Positions 35,642 to 44,090 of a DNA stretch of 64,000 nt are shown here, one piece after another. Under the pieces are notes generated by a model. The model was given only the letters and a program-made list of their open reading frames with translations, made no database searches and had not been told where the DNA came from. Every line of letters starts with the position of its first letter. The stretch's first letter is position 1. The translations under genes and the position numbers were made by a program. The DNA is from JANQRZ01 sp965214485 (lineage in GTDB: Bacteria > Bacteroidota > Rhodothermia > Rhodothermales > JANQRZ01): assembly GCA_965214485.1 (NCBI GenBank), contig CBDCBW010000017.1, forward strand, positions 496,001 to 560,000, in the 5' to 3' direction.

Positions 35642-36403
35642 ATGGAACTGCACGGCGACGAGAGGACCCGGAGGTTCGATGGGTCTTCGCCATTTGTTGC
35701 ACCGGAGCCGCTAAATCTGCACTTCGAGGGGTTCAGCGGCGAGGCGTTCGCCGTGCTGGAGCGGCTCCGCGCGCACCCCCACATCGAGCAGTACCGCGCC
35801 GAGAAGGACGCCGTCAGGCGCTTCGTCACGGACCCGTTCAAACGCTACCGCGACGACCTCGCGCTGAACTGGGTGCTCCCGAACGGGCTCCCGTTCGAGA
35901 CCGAGCGCAACGTCTTCAGCCGCCTCCTCAAGAACGACTTCGGAGCCGGCGGCTGCCACCACCACCTGTGGCTAGCGTTCTACCGTCCGCCGCTCCACCG
36001 CTTGACCGACGTCCAACTCTCGCACGGCATCTACCCCGACGGGTTCGCGTTCGGCCTCTACGCGGGGGAGTACGCAAAGAGCCTATTCCCCCGCATCAAG
36101 GCCAGGATGCAGGAGCACCCAGGGCAAACGCTTCGTCTCATCAACGACCTCATCGGTCAGGGCTATGCATTCAGCTATGCGCCGACCGTGACGAAGAAGC
36201 ACACCTCGCCGACATTCAACGAGCCACTGGCCGAACTGCCGGACGATCTCGGGCGAGCGAAGGGACTGTGGGTGCGCCGCAAAATCTCGCGGGCCGATGT
36301 GCTGAGGGCTGGACCGGACCTCGTGCGCCTCGCACTCGACGCGCAGGCCGAGCTGTGGCCGCTCTACCGGTGGTGGACCGGGGGGCCGGCGAGGCCGGAA
36401 TAG
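35642..36403 (+). CDS. DUF2461 / MrcB-N-like protein, stand-alone
   Basis: A 253-residue protein beginning LNLHFEGFSGEAFAVLERLRAHPHIEQY. That resembles the DUF2461 pattern (F.GF...AF.FL..L..N), and the later segment VFSRLLKNDFGAGGCHHHLWLAFYR ... GIYPDGFAFGLYAGEY resembles the N-terminal part of MrcB-type restriction proteins. There is no AAA+ ATPase or nuclease domain downstream, so it is either a detached domain or an unrelated lookalike. The start at 35642 is chosen because the homology begins soon after; the open frame extends 34 codons upstream. Confidence 0.5.
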   Translation: MELHGDERTRRFDGSSPFVAPEPLNLHFEGFSGEAFAVLERLRAHPHIEQYRAEKDAVRRFVTDPFKRYRDDLALNWVLPNGLPFETERNVFSRLLKNDFGAGGCHHHLWLAFYRPPLHRLTDVQLSHGIYPDGFAFGLYAGEYAKSLFPRIKARMQEHPGQTLRLINDLIGQGYAFSYAPTVTKKHTSPTFNEPLAELPDDLGRAKGLWVRRKISRADVLRAGPDLVRLALDAQAELWPLYRWWTGGPARPE

Positions 36404-36423
36404 GAAATCCTAGCTCCCTGCGA

Positions 36424-36454
36424 TTGCATGTTTGGCCGGGCCACCTTTACTTTC
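36424..36454 (+). promoter_or_regulatory. Predicted promoter of the Bor-like lipoprotein gene (TTG-N21-TACTTTC)
   Basis: TTG at 36424-36426 and TACTTTC at 36448-36454 are separated by 21 bases, the spacing expected for the Bacteroidota promoter. The ATG lies 51 bases further on. Confidence 0.4.
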
Positions 36455-36505
36455 TGACAGGCCCGCAGCCTTCTCACCCTCGTTTCACTTTAGCTCCCTG
36501 ACTCC

Positions 36506-36937
36506 ATGCGCCATATTTCTGCCGTTCTTCTCCTTGCCCTCGTCGTCACGGCGACGGGGTGCTTCCACACCCGCGTCGAGACCGGCCTCACGCCGGGCTC
36601 GCAGGTCTACGAAAACAGTTTCGCTCCCAGCTTCGTCTACGGCCTCGTGCCGCCGCCGCCGGTCGACGGGGCCGCCGAGTGCCCGAGTGGGGTTGCCATC
36701 GTCGAGAGCGAGATCAGCTTCCTCAACGGGCTGGTCGCCGCGCTGACGTTCAGCCTGTTCACCCCGATGACGATCAAGGTCACCTGCGCTGCCGGAGGCG
36801 GGGCGTCGGCCACGCCCGCAGAGACGCTCGACGTTGCCGCCGGCGCGTCGAGCAGCGAGGTCCGCGCCGCGATCGGCGAAGCCGCCGACCGTACGGTCGA
36901 GACCAAGGAGCCGGTCTTCGTACAGTTCACGCCCTAG
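36506..36937 (+). CDS. Bor/Iss-like outer-membrane lipoprotein
   Basis: A 143-residue lipoprotein: signal peptide with lipobox TATGC, lipidated Cys19, then a domain like the lambda Bor / Iss family as found in Bacteroidota and Gemmatimonadota (TRVETGLTPG, FVYGLVPP, AAECPSGVAIVESEISFLNGLVAALTFSLFTPMTIKVTC). In proteobacteria Bor aids serum survival; here that role is not implied. A strong intrinsic terminator follows at 36968-37002. The gene has its own promoter, so it is monocistronic. Confidence 0.75.
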   Translation: MRHISAVLLLALVVTATGCFHTRVETGLTPGSQVYENSFAPSFVYGLVPPPPVDGAAECPSGVAIVESEISFLNGLVAALTFSLFTPMTIKVTCAAGGGASATPAETLDVAAGASSSEVRAAIGEAADRTVETKEPVFVQFTP

Positions 36938-36967
36938 CTTCTCCTGCACCGGGTTGCGGCAGTAGTG

Positions 36968-37002
36968 GGCAGGGGCGACCGGTCGGTCGTCCCTGCCTTT
37001 TT
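36968..37002 (+). terminator. Strong intrinsic terminator after the Bor-like gene
   Basis: A 13-bp stem (36968-36980 with 36985-36997, one G-U pair) with a GGTC loop is followed by TTTTTCTTTT. It is the clearest Rho-independent terminator in the window. Confidence 0.88.
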
Positions 37003-37064
37003 CTTTTCCCTTCTGCTCTTCTACCGCTTCCGCTCTGGTCTTCTACCCCTTCCGCGTTTGAGCC

Positions 37065-37883
37065 ATGTCTAATCCTTCGGTCCCTTCGGGGCAAGCCCTC
37101 GTCCTCCGCCGCCGGAGCGGTCTCGTCCTCACGCTCACGCTCAACCGGCCGGACAAGCGCAACGCCCTCAGCGCCGACTTGGTTACGGCATTGAAAGACG
37201 CGCTGGCGGAGGCCGCCACGGACGACGCCGTGCGGGTCATCGTGCTGACGGGCGCGGGGAAGGCGTTCTCCGCCGGGGCCGACCTCGCGGCGCTCGGCGC
37301 GCTGCAGACCGCGTCGGCGGAGGACAACCTCGCCGACAGCCGCCACCTGGCCGGCCTCTTCGAGGCGGTCTACCGGCACCCGAAGCCCATTATTGCAAAG
37401 GTCAACGGGCACGCCATCGCCGGCGGCTGCGGGCTGGCGGCGGTATGCGACCTCGCCCTCGTCGCGGCGGAGGCCAAGCTCGGGTTCACCGAAGTGCGGA
37501 TCGGGTTCGTCCCGGCGATCGTGTCGGTCTTCGTGCTGCGCAAGCTCGGCGAGGCGGCGGCGCGGGACCTGATGCTGCGCGGGCACCTCATCACCGCCGG
37601 CGAGGCGGCGGCGGTCGGGCTCGTGACGCGCGCCGTCGCGCCGGAGGACCTCGACGCGGCGACCGGCGCGGTGGCACGCGAACTGGCGACCGAGACGAGC
37701 GGGACCGCCGTGGCCCTGACCAAACAGCTCCTCGCGGAGGTGCCGGGGATGGGGCTGAGCGAGGCGCTCGGGCACGCCGCGAGCCTCAACGCCCTGGCGC
37801 GGGGCACGGACGACTGCAAGGCCGGGGTCGCCGCGTTCCTCGGCAAGACGGACCCGCCGTGGCGAAAAGCAGGGGCCGCGTGA
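37065..37883 (+). CDS. Enoyl-CoA hydratase/isomerase family protein
   Basis: Crotonase-fold protein of 272 residues. The oxyanion-hole segments are visible: AFSAGADLAAL (about 67-77) and HAIAGGCGLAAVCDLALV (about 114-131), followed by FTEVRIGFVPA (about 143-153) with the Glu that aligns to catalytic Glu164 of crotonase. The second catalytic Glu position is not clear, so hydratase against methylglutaconyl- or isomerase-type activity is open. Methylglutaconyl-CoA hydratase-like sequences have the FxEVRIGFVPA form. The Pro-rich start (SNPSVPSGQ) follows ATG at 37065. Confidence 0.88.
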   Translation: MSNPSVPSGQALVLRRRSGLVLTLTLNRPDKRNALSADLVTALKDALAEAATDDAVRVIVLTGAGKAFSAGADLAALGALQTASAEDNLADSRHLAGLFEAVYRHPKPIIAKVNGHAIAGGCGLAAVCDLALVAAEAKLGFTEVRIGFVPAIVSVFVLRKLGEAAARDLMLRGHLITAGEAAAVGLVTRAVAPEDLDAATGAVARELATETSGTAVALTKQLLAEVPGMGLSEALGHAASLNALARGTDDCKAGVAAFLGKTDPPWRKAGAA

Positions 37884-37928
37884 GGAGCGGGCCGCTCTTT
37901 TTTGCTCTCGGCTCCGGGGCGGGTCGGC

Positions 37929-37935
37929 TATCTTG
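37929..37935 (+). promoter_or_regulatory. TATCTTG element before purM
   Basis: TATCTTG lies 42 bases upstream of the purM ATG, followed by a duplicated CCCCTGAC phrase. Identical in sequence to the element before dapF. Confidence 0.45.
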
Positions 37936-37976
37936 CAGTCCCCCTGACCTTGCAGCCCCCCTGACGCACGCAGTCC

Positions 37977-38999
37977 ATGACCACCTACCGCGAGGCCGGC
38001 GTCGACATCGCCGCCGGGGACGAAACCGTTGACCGCATCAAGGGCTTGGTCCGCCGCACCTTCACCCCGAACGTGCTCGCCGACATCGGCGCGTTCGGCG
38101 GGTTCTTCGCCCTCCCGACGGGCTACCGGCAGCCCGTGCTCGTCTCGTCCATCGACGGCGTGGGGACGAAGCTGAAGGTCGCGGTGAGGGCCAGTCGGCA
38201 CGGCACCGTGGGGCAAGACCTCGTCAACCACTGCGTCAACGACATCGCCGTCTGCGGCGCGCGCCCGCTGTTCTTCCTCGACTACCTCGGCACCGGGCGG
38301 CTCGACCCCGACGTGGCCGAAGAGATCGTCGGCGGGTTCGTGACGGCGTGCACCGAGAACGGCTGCGCCCTCGTCGGCGGCGAGACCGCCGAGATGCCGG
38401 GCCTCTACGGCGACGGCGACTACGACCTCGCGGGCTGCATCGTCGGCATCGTCGAGCGCGACGGGATTCTGGACGGCAGCCGGGTCGAGGCCGGGGACGT
38501 GCTCCTCGCGCTGCCCTCGACCGGCCTCCACACGAACGGCTACTCGCTGGCGCGCGCCGTCCTCTTCGAGCACTTCGCCATCGGCGACCGGCCCCCGGCG
38601 CTCGGCGGCGAGACCGTCGGCGAGGCGCTGCTCCGGGTCCACCGCTCGTACCTCGACGCGATTCAGGCGCTCATCGCTGATGACCCCGGATCGAGTCCGG
38701 GGCAGGCTCTCGCGCACGGGTTCGCCCACATCACCGGCGGCGGGATCGAGGGCAACACGAGCCGGATCGTGCCGGACGGGCTTGGCCTGGAGATCGACTG
38801 GAATGCCTGGGAGCGGCCTGCGATCTTCGACCTGATCGGGCGAGTCGGGGACGTGCCGGAGGACGACTTGCGGAGCACGTTTAACCTCGGCGCGGGGCTC
38901 GTCGCGGTCGTGCCGCCGGAGAAGCGGGAGCAGGCCGTCGCCGTGTGGGAGGCGATGGGGGAGACGCCGTTCGAGATCGGCCGGATCATAAAATTGTAG
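37977..38999 (+). CDS. purM: Phosphoribosylformylglycinamidine cyclo-ligase
   Basis: ATP-dependent AIR synthetase, step 5 of de novo purine synthesis. The 340-residue product starts MTTYREAGVDIAAGDE and has VSSIDGVGTKLKVA (about 57-70), the HCVNDIAVCGARPLFFLDY segment and AHITGGGIEGN. Upstream, TATCTTG at 37929-37935 gives a promoter candidate. A short palindrome (CCCCGGA-TCGAG-TCCGGGG, 38685-38703) sits in frame inside the gene and encodes the phrase DPGSSPGQ just before LAHGFAHITGGG, adding about nine residues relative to what I know of the family. Confidence 0.95.
   Translation: MTTYREAGVDIAAGDETVDRIKGLVRRTFTPNVLADIGAFGGFFALPTGYRQPVLVSSIDGVGTKLKVAVRASRHGTVGQDLVNHCVNDIAVCGARPLFFLDYLGTGRLDPDVAEEIVGGFVTACTENGCALVGGETAEMPGLYGDGDYDLAGCIVGIVERDGILDGSRVEAGDVLLALPSTGLHTNGYSLARAVLFEHFAIGDRPPALGGETVGEALLRVHRSYLDAIQALIADDPGSSPGQALAHGFAHITGGGIEGNTSRIVPDGLGLEIDWNAWERPAIFDLIGRVGDVPEDDLRSTFNLGAGLVAVVPPEKREQAVAVWEAMGETPFEIGRIIKL
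38685..38703. repeat. Palindromic element inserted in frame in purM
   Basis: Seven-base-pair stem CCCCGGA/TCCGGGG with a five-base loop. The form GACCCCGGATC...GTCCGGGG resembles palindromic repeats known to be dispersed in several bacterial groups. Here it is inside a coding sequence. Confidence 0.65.
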
Positions 39000-39026
39000 T
39001 CGGGCCATACGTACCAGCCCCAAGTA

Positions 39027-39055
39027 GTAGGGGTGGGTTTCGAACCCACCCCCAC
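39027..39055. repeat. REP-like palindrome GTAGGGGTGGGTTTC...
   Basis: Stem GGGGTGGGTT (39030-39039) with AACCCACCCC (39043-39052), loop TCG. It is a variant of the 10050 element with a compensated stem pair. It lies between purM and gpsA. Confidence 0.75.
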
Positions 39056-39072
39056 GTCGACACCACCGCCTC

Positions 39073-40116
39073 ATGCCTGATCTCGCCGCGAAACCGATTG
39101 CCATGCTCGGAGCCGGAAGCTGGGGGACGGCCCTGGCGCACAGCCTCGCCGTCTACGGCGGGCACGAGGTCCGGCTCTGGGCGCGCCGCCCCGAGCTCGT
39201 CGGGACCGTCCGGCGCGAGCGGCGGAACCTCGAATACCTCCCCAACGCCGTGCTCCCCGAGCGCGTCGCCGTGACCTCAGACGTCGAGGAGGCCGTCGAG
39301 GGCTGCGCGCTCGTCGTCTTCTCGACGCCCTCGCAGTCGGTGCGCGCCGTCGCCGAGTCCGTCGCCGGGTGCCTCGGGCCGGAGCACGCGGTGATCTCCG
39401 TCGCCAAAGGCATCGAGACCGGCACCCTGCTCACGACCACCGGCGTGCTCCGCGAAGCGCTGCCCGCCGCCGACCCCGGCCGGATCGGCGTCCTCTACGG
39501 GCCGAGCCACGCCGAAGAGGTCGGCGCGGGCAAGCCGACGACGGTCGTCGTGGCGATGCCGGACGACGCGGTGGCGCACGCCGCGCAGCGGGCCTTCATG
39601 ACGGACCGGCTGCGGGTCTACGTCAACGCGGACCTCGTCGGGGTCGAGATCGCGGGCTCCGTCAAAAACGTCATGGCGCTCGCCGCCGGGATGGCCGACG
39701 GCGTCGGGCTGGGCGACAACGCCAAGGCGGCGCTCGTGACGCGGGGCCTCGCCGAGATCAAGCGCCTCGGCCTGGCGCTGGGCGCGGACCCGCTGACCTT
39801 CTCCGGGCTGGCCGGCCTGGGCGACCTCATCGTGACGTGCTTCAGCCGCCACAGCCGCAACCGCTACTTCGGCGAGCAGATCGGGCGCGGGCGCTCGCTC
39901 GAAGAGGTCGAGGCCGAGATGAAGATGGTCGCCGAGGGGGTCAAGACCACCGCCTCGGCGAAGGCCCTCGCCGAGCGCCACGGCGTCGAGATGCCGATCA
40001 CCGAGGCCGTCTACGACATCCTGTTCCACCACCTCCGGCCCGAGGACGCCGTCTACGAGCTGATGACGCGGGCGGCGAAGCGCGAGGACCTGCTGGCGGG
40101 AGTAGGGAAGGGGTAG
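39073..40116 (+). CDS. gpsA: Glycerol-3-phosphate dehydrogenase [NAD(P)+]
   Basis: Reduces dihydroxyacetone phosphate to sn-glycerol 3-phosphate for phospholipid synthesis. The 347-residue product has a Rossmann GAGSWGTALA motif (residues 13-22), the VSVAKGIE segment, the catalytic-Lys region EIAGSVKNVMALAAGMADG (about 191-209) and GLAGLGDLIVTCFSRHSRNR, all typical of GpsA. It lies downstream of purM, separated by a REP-like palindrome. Confidence 0.96.
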   Translation: MPDLAAKPIAMLGAGSWGTALAHSLAVYGGHEVRLWARRPELVGTVRRERRNLEYLPNAVLPERVAVTSDVEEAVEGCALVVFSTPSQSVRAVAESVAGCLGPEHAVISVAKGIETGTLLTTTGVLREALPAADPGRIGVLYGPSHAEEVGAGKPTTVVVAMPDDAVAHAAQRAFMTDRLRVYVNADLVGVEIAGSVKNVMALAAGMADGVGLGDNAKAALVTRGLAEIKRLGLALGADPLTFSGLAGLGDLIVTCFSRHSRNRYFGEQIGRGRSLEEVEAEMKMVAEGVKTTASAKALAERHGVEMPITEAVYDILFHHLRPEDAVYELMTRAAKREDLLAGVGKG

Positions 40117-40291
40117 GGTTCGGGCGTGGGGGAATGGAGGGAATGGGGAGGTCTCAAGGTGCAGCATAGGGCGGGGTCTGCGAGGGGTGAGCTCCCTCCT
40201 CCCTCCCGTGGCTCGCCCGCCCTCGTCCTCCCAATTCCCACGCCCTTCCTGCCCTCCCGAAACCTCGGCCCGCCTCAGCCATATTCCCGCC

Positions 40292-40951
40292 ATGGACCTG
40301 TCAGACATCAAGCGGTACGTCAGCTTCGGCGAGGGGCAGCACATCGAGTTCAAGCGGCGCGCGCCCCGGCCCGAGCGCATCGCCAAAGAGGTGATCGCGC
40401 TGGCGAACGCGCGCGGCGGCAAGCTCTTCGTCGGGGTCGACGACGACGGGACGATCCGCGGGGTGCGCGACGTGGCGGAGGAGACGTTCGCCTTCCGCCA
40501 AGCCCTCGCCGCGCACTGCGACCCGCCGGTGCCGTACACGATGGAGCAGGTGGCGCTCACTCACAAGCGCGAGGTCCTGGTGGTGGACGTGCCCGAGAGC
40601 GGCGCGAAGCCGCACTACCTCGTCGGCGCGGCGAACGGGACCGGGCGGAGCCGGACGCCCTACGTCCGCGTCGCCGATCAGAGCATCGAGGCGAGCCGCG
40701 AGGCCGTCCGGCTGATGAAGCACGAGCGCGCCCCCGGCGACGTCCGCTTCGAGTTCGGCGACAAGGAGCGCGTCCTGATGCGCTACCTCGACCGCCACGA
40801 GCAGATCACCGTCGAGGGCTTCGCCCGCCTCGTCGACATCCCGAAGCGGCGGGCCTCGCAGACCCTCGTCCTCCTCGCCAAAGCGAACCTCTTGCAGCTC
40901 CACCCGCGCGAGGGGAACGACTACTTCACCCTCGCCTACGACGCGGAATAG
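40292..40951 (+). CDS. AlbA_2 / divergent-AAA_4-type putative DNA-binding protein
   Basis: A 219-residue protein whose N-terminal 120 residues match the AlbA_2 (Schlafen-like) pattern: GEGQHIEFKRRAPRPERIAKEVIALANARGGKLFVGVDDDG, with the conserved E-F-K and the GGxLxxGVxDDG motif. A C-terminal winged-helix-like segment (FGDKERVLMRYLDRHEQITVEGFARLVDIPKRRASQTLVLLAKANLL, about 150-200) supports a transcription-regulator-like role. The start at 40292 is chosen; the frame is open upstream without homology. Confidence 0.78.
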   Translation: MDLSDIKRYVSFGEGQHIEFKRRAPRPERIAKEVIALANARGGKLFVGVDDDGTIRGVRDVAEETFAFRQALAAHCDPPVPYTMEQVALTHKREVLVVDVPESGAKPHYLVGAANGTGRSRTPYVRVADQSIEASREAVRLMKHERAPGDVRFEFGDKERVLMRYLDRHEQITVEGFARLVDIPKRRASQTLVLLAKANLLQLHPREGNDYFTLAYDAE

Positions 40952-41050
40952 TGCGGCGGACGGGTTGCGGTAGGCGGAGCGAGGTAGAGACACGACGTGC
41001 CGCGCCGTGCCCCGACGTGTTCCGGGGAGCGGGCCGCAGGAGGGAGGCGG

Positions 41051-41323
41051 TTACGCCTGAGCGAGGTAGGCGTCGAGCGCCTCCTCGGTCTCGATCACGC
41101 GGTCGTGCCGGAGCAGCTCAGGGTGCTGCTGGCCCTCGGTGTAGCCCGTCGGCAGCCCGGTCCGCTTGCTGACGACCCACGAGTGGAGCGGGTCGCGCGG
41201 CCGCCCGTTCATCACGAACATCGCCGGCACCCCAAGCCGGGCGGCCACCGCCCCGTAGGTGGCGCGCATCCGCCCCTGTTCGAGCGTGAGCAGGAGGTGC
41301 GTGAGATCGTCGAGTTCGGGCAT
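41051..41323 (-). CDS. Small ATL/MGMT-like domain protein (tentative)
   Basis: A 90-residue protein from the ATG at 41323 (a TTG five codons earlier is possible). The central pattern RATYGAVAARLG ... SWVVSKRTGLPTGY aligns in spirit with the TYGxxA ... PCHRVVxxxG layout of alkyltransferase-like DNA-binding domains, but it lacks the PCHR active-site cysteine, so no repair activity is implied. I am not sure of the family. The gene lies alone between two plus-strand genes. Confidence 0.45.
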   Translation of the reverse strand: MPELDDLTHLLLTLEQGRMRATYGAVAARLGVPAMFVMNGRPRDPLHSWVVSKRTGLPTGYTEGQQHPELLRHDRVIETEEALDAYLAQA

Positions 41324-41716
41324 GGGTGGATCGGGCAAGATCAGGAAAAAGTACGGAAGGAAGGAAAAATGAAATAGCCGTTTTTGCAGACAGTTTTGCA
41401 GACAGTCCCCTTCGATGTGGGGAGGCCGCTTCCCGAACCGGCAGCGCAGGCTCGCAGCGTCGGAGCGACCGGAAGGGAAGCGGGGGGCGTCCTGCGAGCA
41501 ACCGGCCCTCGCTCTGGATCAGTCGAGGCGGAGGTGACACGGGTTGACACCCTCGTGTGGTATGTTGCAGGCTCCGGCGCGCGCGACGGGTACGCTCGGG
41601 TCGCCCCCGTGTGTGCCGTTATTGCAAGGAGACTAACCATCAGCCTCTTGCCCGCAGGCCGGCCCGCCACCCCGCTGCAGTCCATCCCCACTCGGCCGTC
41701 CGAAATCCGAAATCGC
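41324..41716. other. Gene-free spacer before parC
   Basis: No gene is supported, although the parC frame is open across it. It contains a perfect 12-bp tandem duplication (TTTTGCAGACAG at 41382-41393 and 41394-41405) in an AT-rich patch, and TATGTTG at 41561-41567, which could be the parC promoter about 150 bases before its ATG. Confidence 0.4.
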
Positions 41717-44053
41717 ATGCCCGTCGTCGACGTCATCCCCCTCCACGAGACCGCGAAGGAGCGCTACCTCAACTACGCGCTCTCGGTCATCACCTCGCGC
41801 GCGCTGCCCGACATCCGCGACGGCCTCAAGCCGGTGCAGCGCCGCATCCTGCACGCGATGCACAAGGACCTCCGGCTCACCCCGGATGCCCGCTTCCGCA
41901 AGAGCGCGACGGTGGTCGGCTCGGTGATGGGGCAGTACCACCCTCACGGCGACACCGCGATCTACGACGCGATGGTCCGGATGGCGCAGCCGTTCAGCCT
42001 GCGCGCCCCGCTCGTCGACGGGCACGGCAACTTCGGCTCGCTCGACGGCGACAACCCGGCGGCGATGCGCTACACCGAGGCCCGGCTCACGCCGCTCGGC
42101 GCGTCGTTCTCGGACGAGATCCGCAAGAGGACCGTCCCGTTCCGCCCCAACTACGACGGGACCTTGTTCGAGCCGGTCGTCCTCCCGGCGCCCTTCCCGA
42201 ACCTGCTCGTCAACGGTGCCACCGGCATCGCCGTCGGAATGGCAACGAACATGCCGCCGCACAACCTCGGCGAAGTCATCGACGCGGCGGTCTACCTCAT
42301 CGGCAGCCCCAACGCGCGCACCGCGACGCTCGTCGAGAAGTTCATCCCGGCCCCGGACTTCCCGACCGGCGGGCGCATCCTCAACACGCCCGAGGAGTTG
42401 CTCGCGATCTACGAAACCGGCGAGGGCGCGGTCGACCTCCGCGGCGGCTACGAGCTCGAAGGCAAGGGCAAGGTCATCCTGACCTCGGTGCCCTACGGCC
42501 TCGCGAAGGGCGACCTGATCGAGAAGATCGCCGAGCACATCCGCACCGGCAAGGTCCCGCAGATCGTCGACATCCGCGACGAGAGCACCGACGAGGTCCG
42601 GGTCGTGCTCGAGATCAAGCGCGGGGCCGACGCCGAGGCGGCGCTCGCCTACCTCTTCAAGCACACGCCGCTCCAGACCCGGTTCCACGTCAACATGACG
42701 TGCCTCGTCCCGACCGAAAACCCCGAGGTCGCCGCGCCCCAAAAGGTGAACCTCCGCCAGGCGCTGCAAGCGTTTCTCGACTTCCGGTTCGAGGTCGTCA
42801 CCAAGCGGCTGCGCTTCGACCTGGAGCTGCTCGAAAAGCGCATCTGGATCTTGAAGGGCTTCGTCAAGATCTTCGACGCGCTCGACGAGGCGATCAAGCT
42901 CATCCGAAGCTCGAAGAACAAGGCCGACGCGGGGCAGCGCCTGATGCACCGCTTCGGGATCGACGACGTGCAGGCCGACGCGATCCTGGAGATCAAGCTC
43001 TACCGGCTCGCCCGGCTAGAGGTCGACGCCATCCGCGCCGAGCTCGCCGAGAAGGAAAAAGCAGCCGCCGCGCTGCGCAAACTCCTCGGCGACGAGAAGG
43101 GGCTGTGGACGCTCATCAAGAAGGAGCTTCGCGCCCTCCGCAAGCAGTTCGCGACCGACCGGCTTTCCGAGGTCGTCGGCCCCGACGCCGTGCTCGAATA
43201 CTCGGCCGAGGACTACATCACCAAGGAGGACGTCTACGTCATCGTGACGCGCGACGGGTGGGTCAAGCGCCAGCGAAGCTACACCGAGATGGGCGCGATC
43301 CGCGTCCGCGACGGCGACGAGGTCGCCTACGCCCTCGCCGGCTCGACGCGCGCGACGGTCGCCTTCTTCACGAGCGCGGGCCGCGTCTTCACCGCCCGCA
43401 TCGACGACCTGGGGCAGACGACCGGCTACGGCGACCCCGTTCAGAAGTACTTCGACTTCAAGGACAAGGAGCACGTCGTCGGCGTGATCTCACTCGACGA
43501 GCGCGTGCTGCCCGACCCCGCACCCGCCTCGGAGGTGGAGCCCGAGCTGTTCAGCGGCGACGGCGCGCCGCCGGATGTCGAGGTCGGCCCGTTCGGCGTC
43601 GCGCTCTCGGACGACGGGATGGCGGTGCGCTTCACGCTCGACGCCTTCGCCGAGCCGTCGAACAAGAACGGCCGCGTGTTCATGCGCGTCGGCAAGGGCA
43701 GCCGGATCGTCGGGGTGAGCGTGAGCCGGGGCGACGAGAACGTGTGCCTCGCCTCGCGCGAAGGCCGGGCGCTGATCTTCCCGGCCTACCAGGTCCCGGT
43801 CTTCAAGAACGCCGCCAAGGGCGTCATCGCGATGCGGCTCGACGAGCGTGACCGCCTGCTCGGGTTCGTCCTGTCGGACGCCGCGCGCGAGGGCTTCGAG
43901 GTCGAGACGAACCGGGGCCGAACCGAGATCGTGCGGACGACCAAGTTCGAGGTCTCGAACCGGGGCAACAAGGGCAAGAACGTGATTCAGCGCGGGACGC
44001 TCCGCCGCGTCGTCCCGCCGCCCGTCGAGCTCCACCTGAACGGTAATGGCTAA
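41717..44053 (+). CDS. parC: DNA topoisomerase IV subunit A (ParC; GyrA-type possible)
   Basis: Catalytic subunit of a type IIA topoisomerase. The 778-residue length and ALSVITSRALPDIRDGLKPVQRRIL, GQYHPHGDTAIYDAMVRMAQPF (QRDR), and the catalytic Tyr119 in AMRYTEARL are all present. A four-bladed C-terminal domain follows with AFFTSAGRVFTARIDDLGQ and DGMAVRFTLD, without a clear GyrA-box. The ParE-like gene 2 kb downstream argues for ParC rather than GyrA. The start at 41717 is set by homology; the open frame runs on upstream. Confidence 0.9.
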   Translation: MPVVDVIPLHETAKERYLNYALSVITSRALPDIRDGLKPVQRRILHAMHKDLRLTPDARFRKSATVVGSVMGQYHPHGDTAIYDAMVRMAQPFSLRAPLVDGHGNFGSLDGDNPAAMRYTEARLTPLGASFSDEIRKRTVPFRPNYDGTLFEPVVLPAPFPNLLVNGATGIAVGMATNMPPHNLGEVIDAAVYLIGSPNARTATLVEKFIPAPDFPTGGRILNTPEELLAIYETGEGAVDLRGGYELEGKGKVILTSVPYGLAKGDLIEKIAEHIRTGKVPQIVDIRDESTDEVRVVLEIKRGADAEAALAYLFKHTPLQTRFHVNMTCLVPTENPEVAAPQKVNLRQALQAFLDFRFEVVTKRLRFDLELLEKRIWILKGFVKIFDALDEAIKLIRSSKNKADAGQRLMHRFGIDDVQADAILEIKLYRLARLEVDAIRAELAEKEKAAAALRKLLGDEKGLWTLIKKELRALRKQFATDRLSEVVGPDAVLEYSAEDYITKEDVYVIVTRDGWVKRQRSYTEMGAIRVRDGDEVAYALAGSTRATVAFFTSAGRVFTARIDDLGQTTGYGDPVQKYFDFKDKEHVVGVISLDERVLPDPAPASEVEPELFSGDGAPPDVEVGPFGVALSDDGMAVRFTLDAFAEPSNKNGRVFMRVGKGSRIVGVSVSRGDENVCLASREGRALIFPAYQVPVFKNAAKGVIAMRLDERDRLLGFVLSDAAREGFEVETNRGRTEIVRTTKFEVSNRGNKGKNVIQRGTLRRVVPPPVELHLNGNG

Positions 44054-44090
44054 TCCGGCGTGTCACGCGCTCGACCAGACCCGCACTTCA

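Noticed and set aside
41544..41567. Sigma-70-like TTGACA...TATGTT promoter of parC
   Set aside because: The spacing is about 11 bases, far from the 17 of sigma-70 promoters and short for the Bacteroidota arrangement. TATGTTG alone is kept as a weak candidate.
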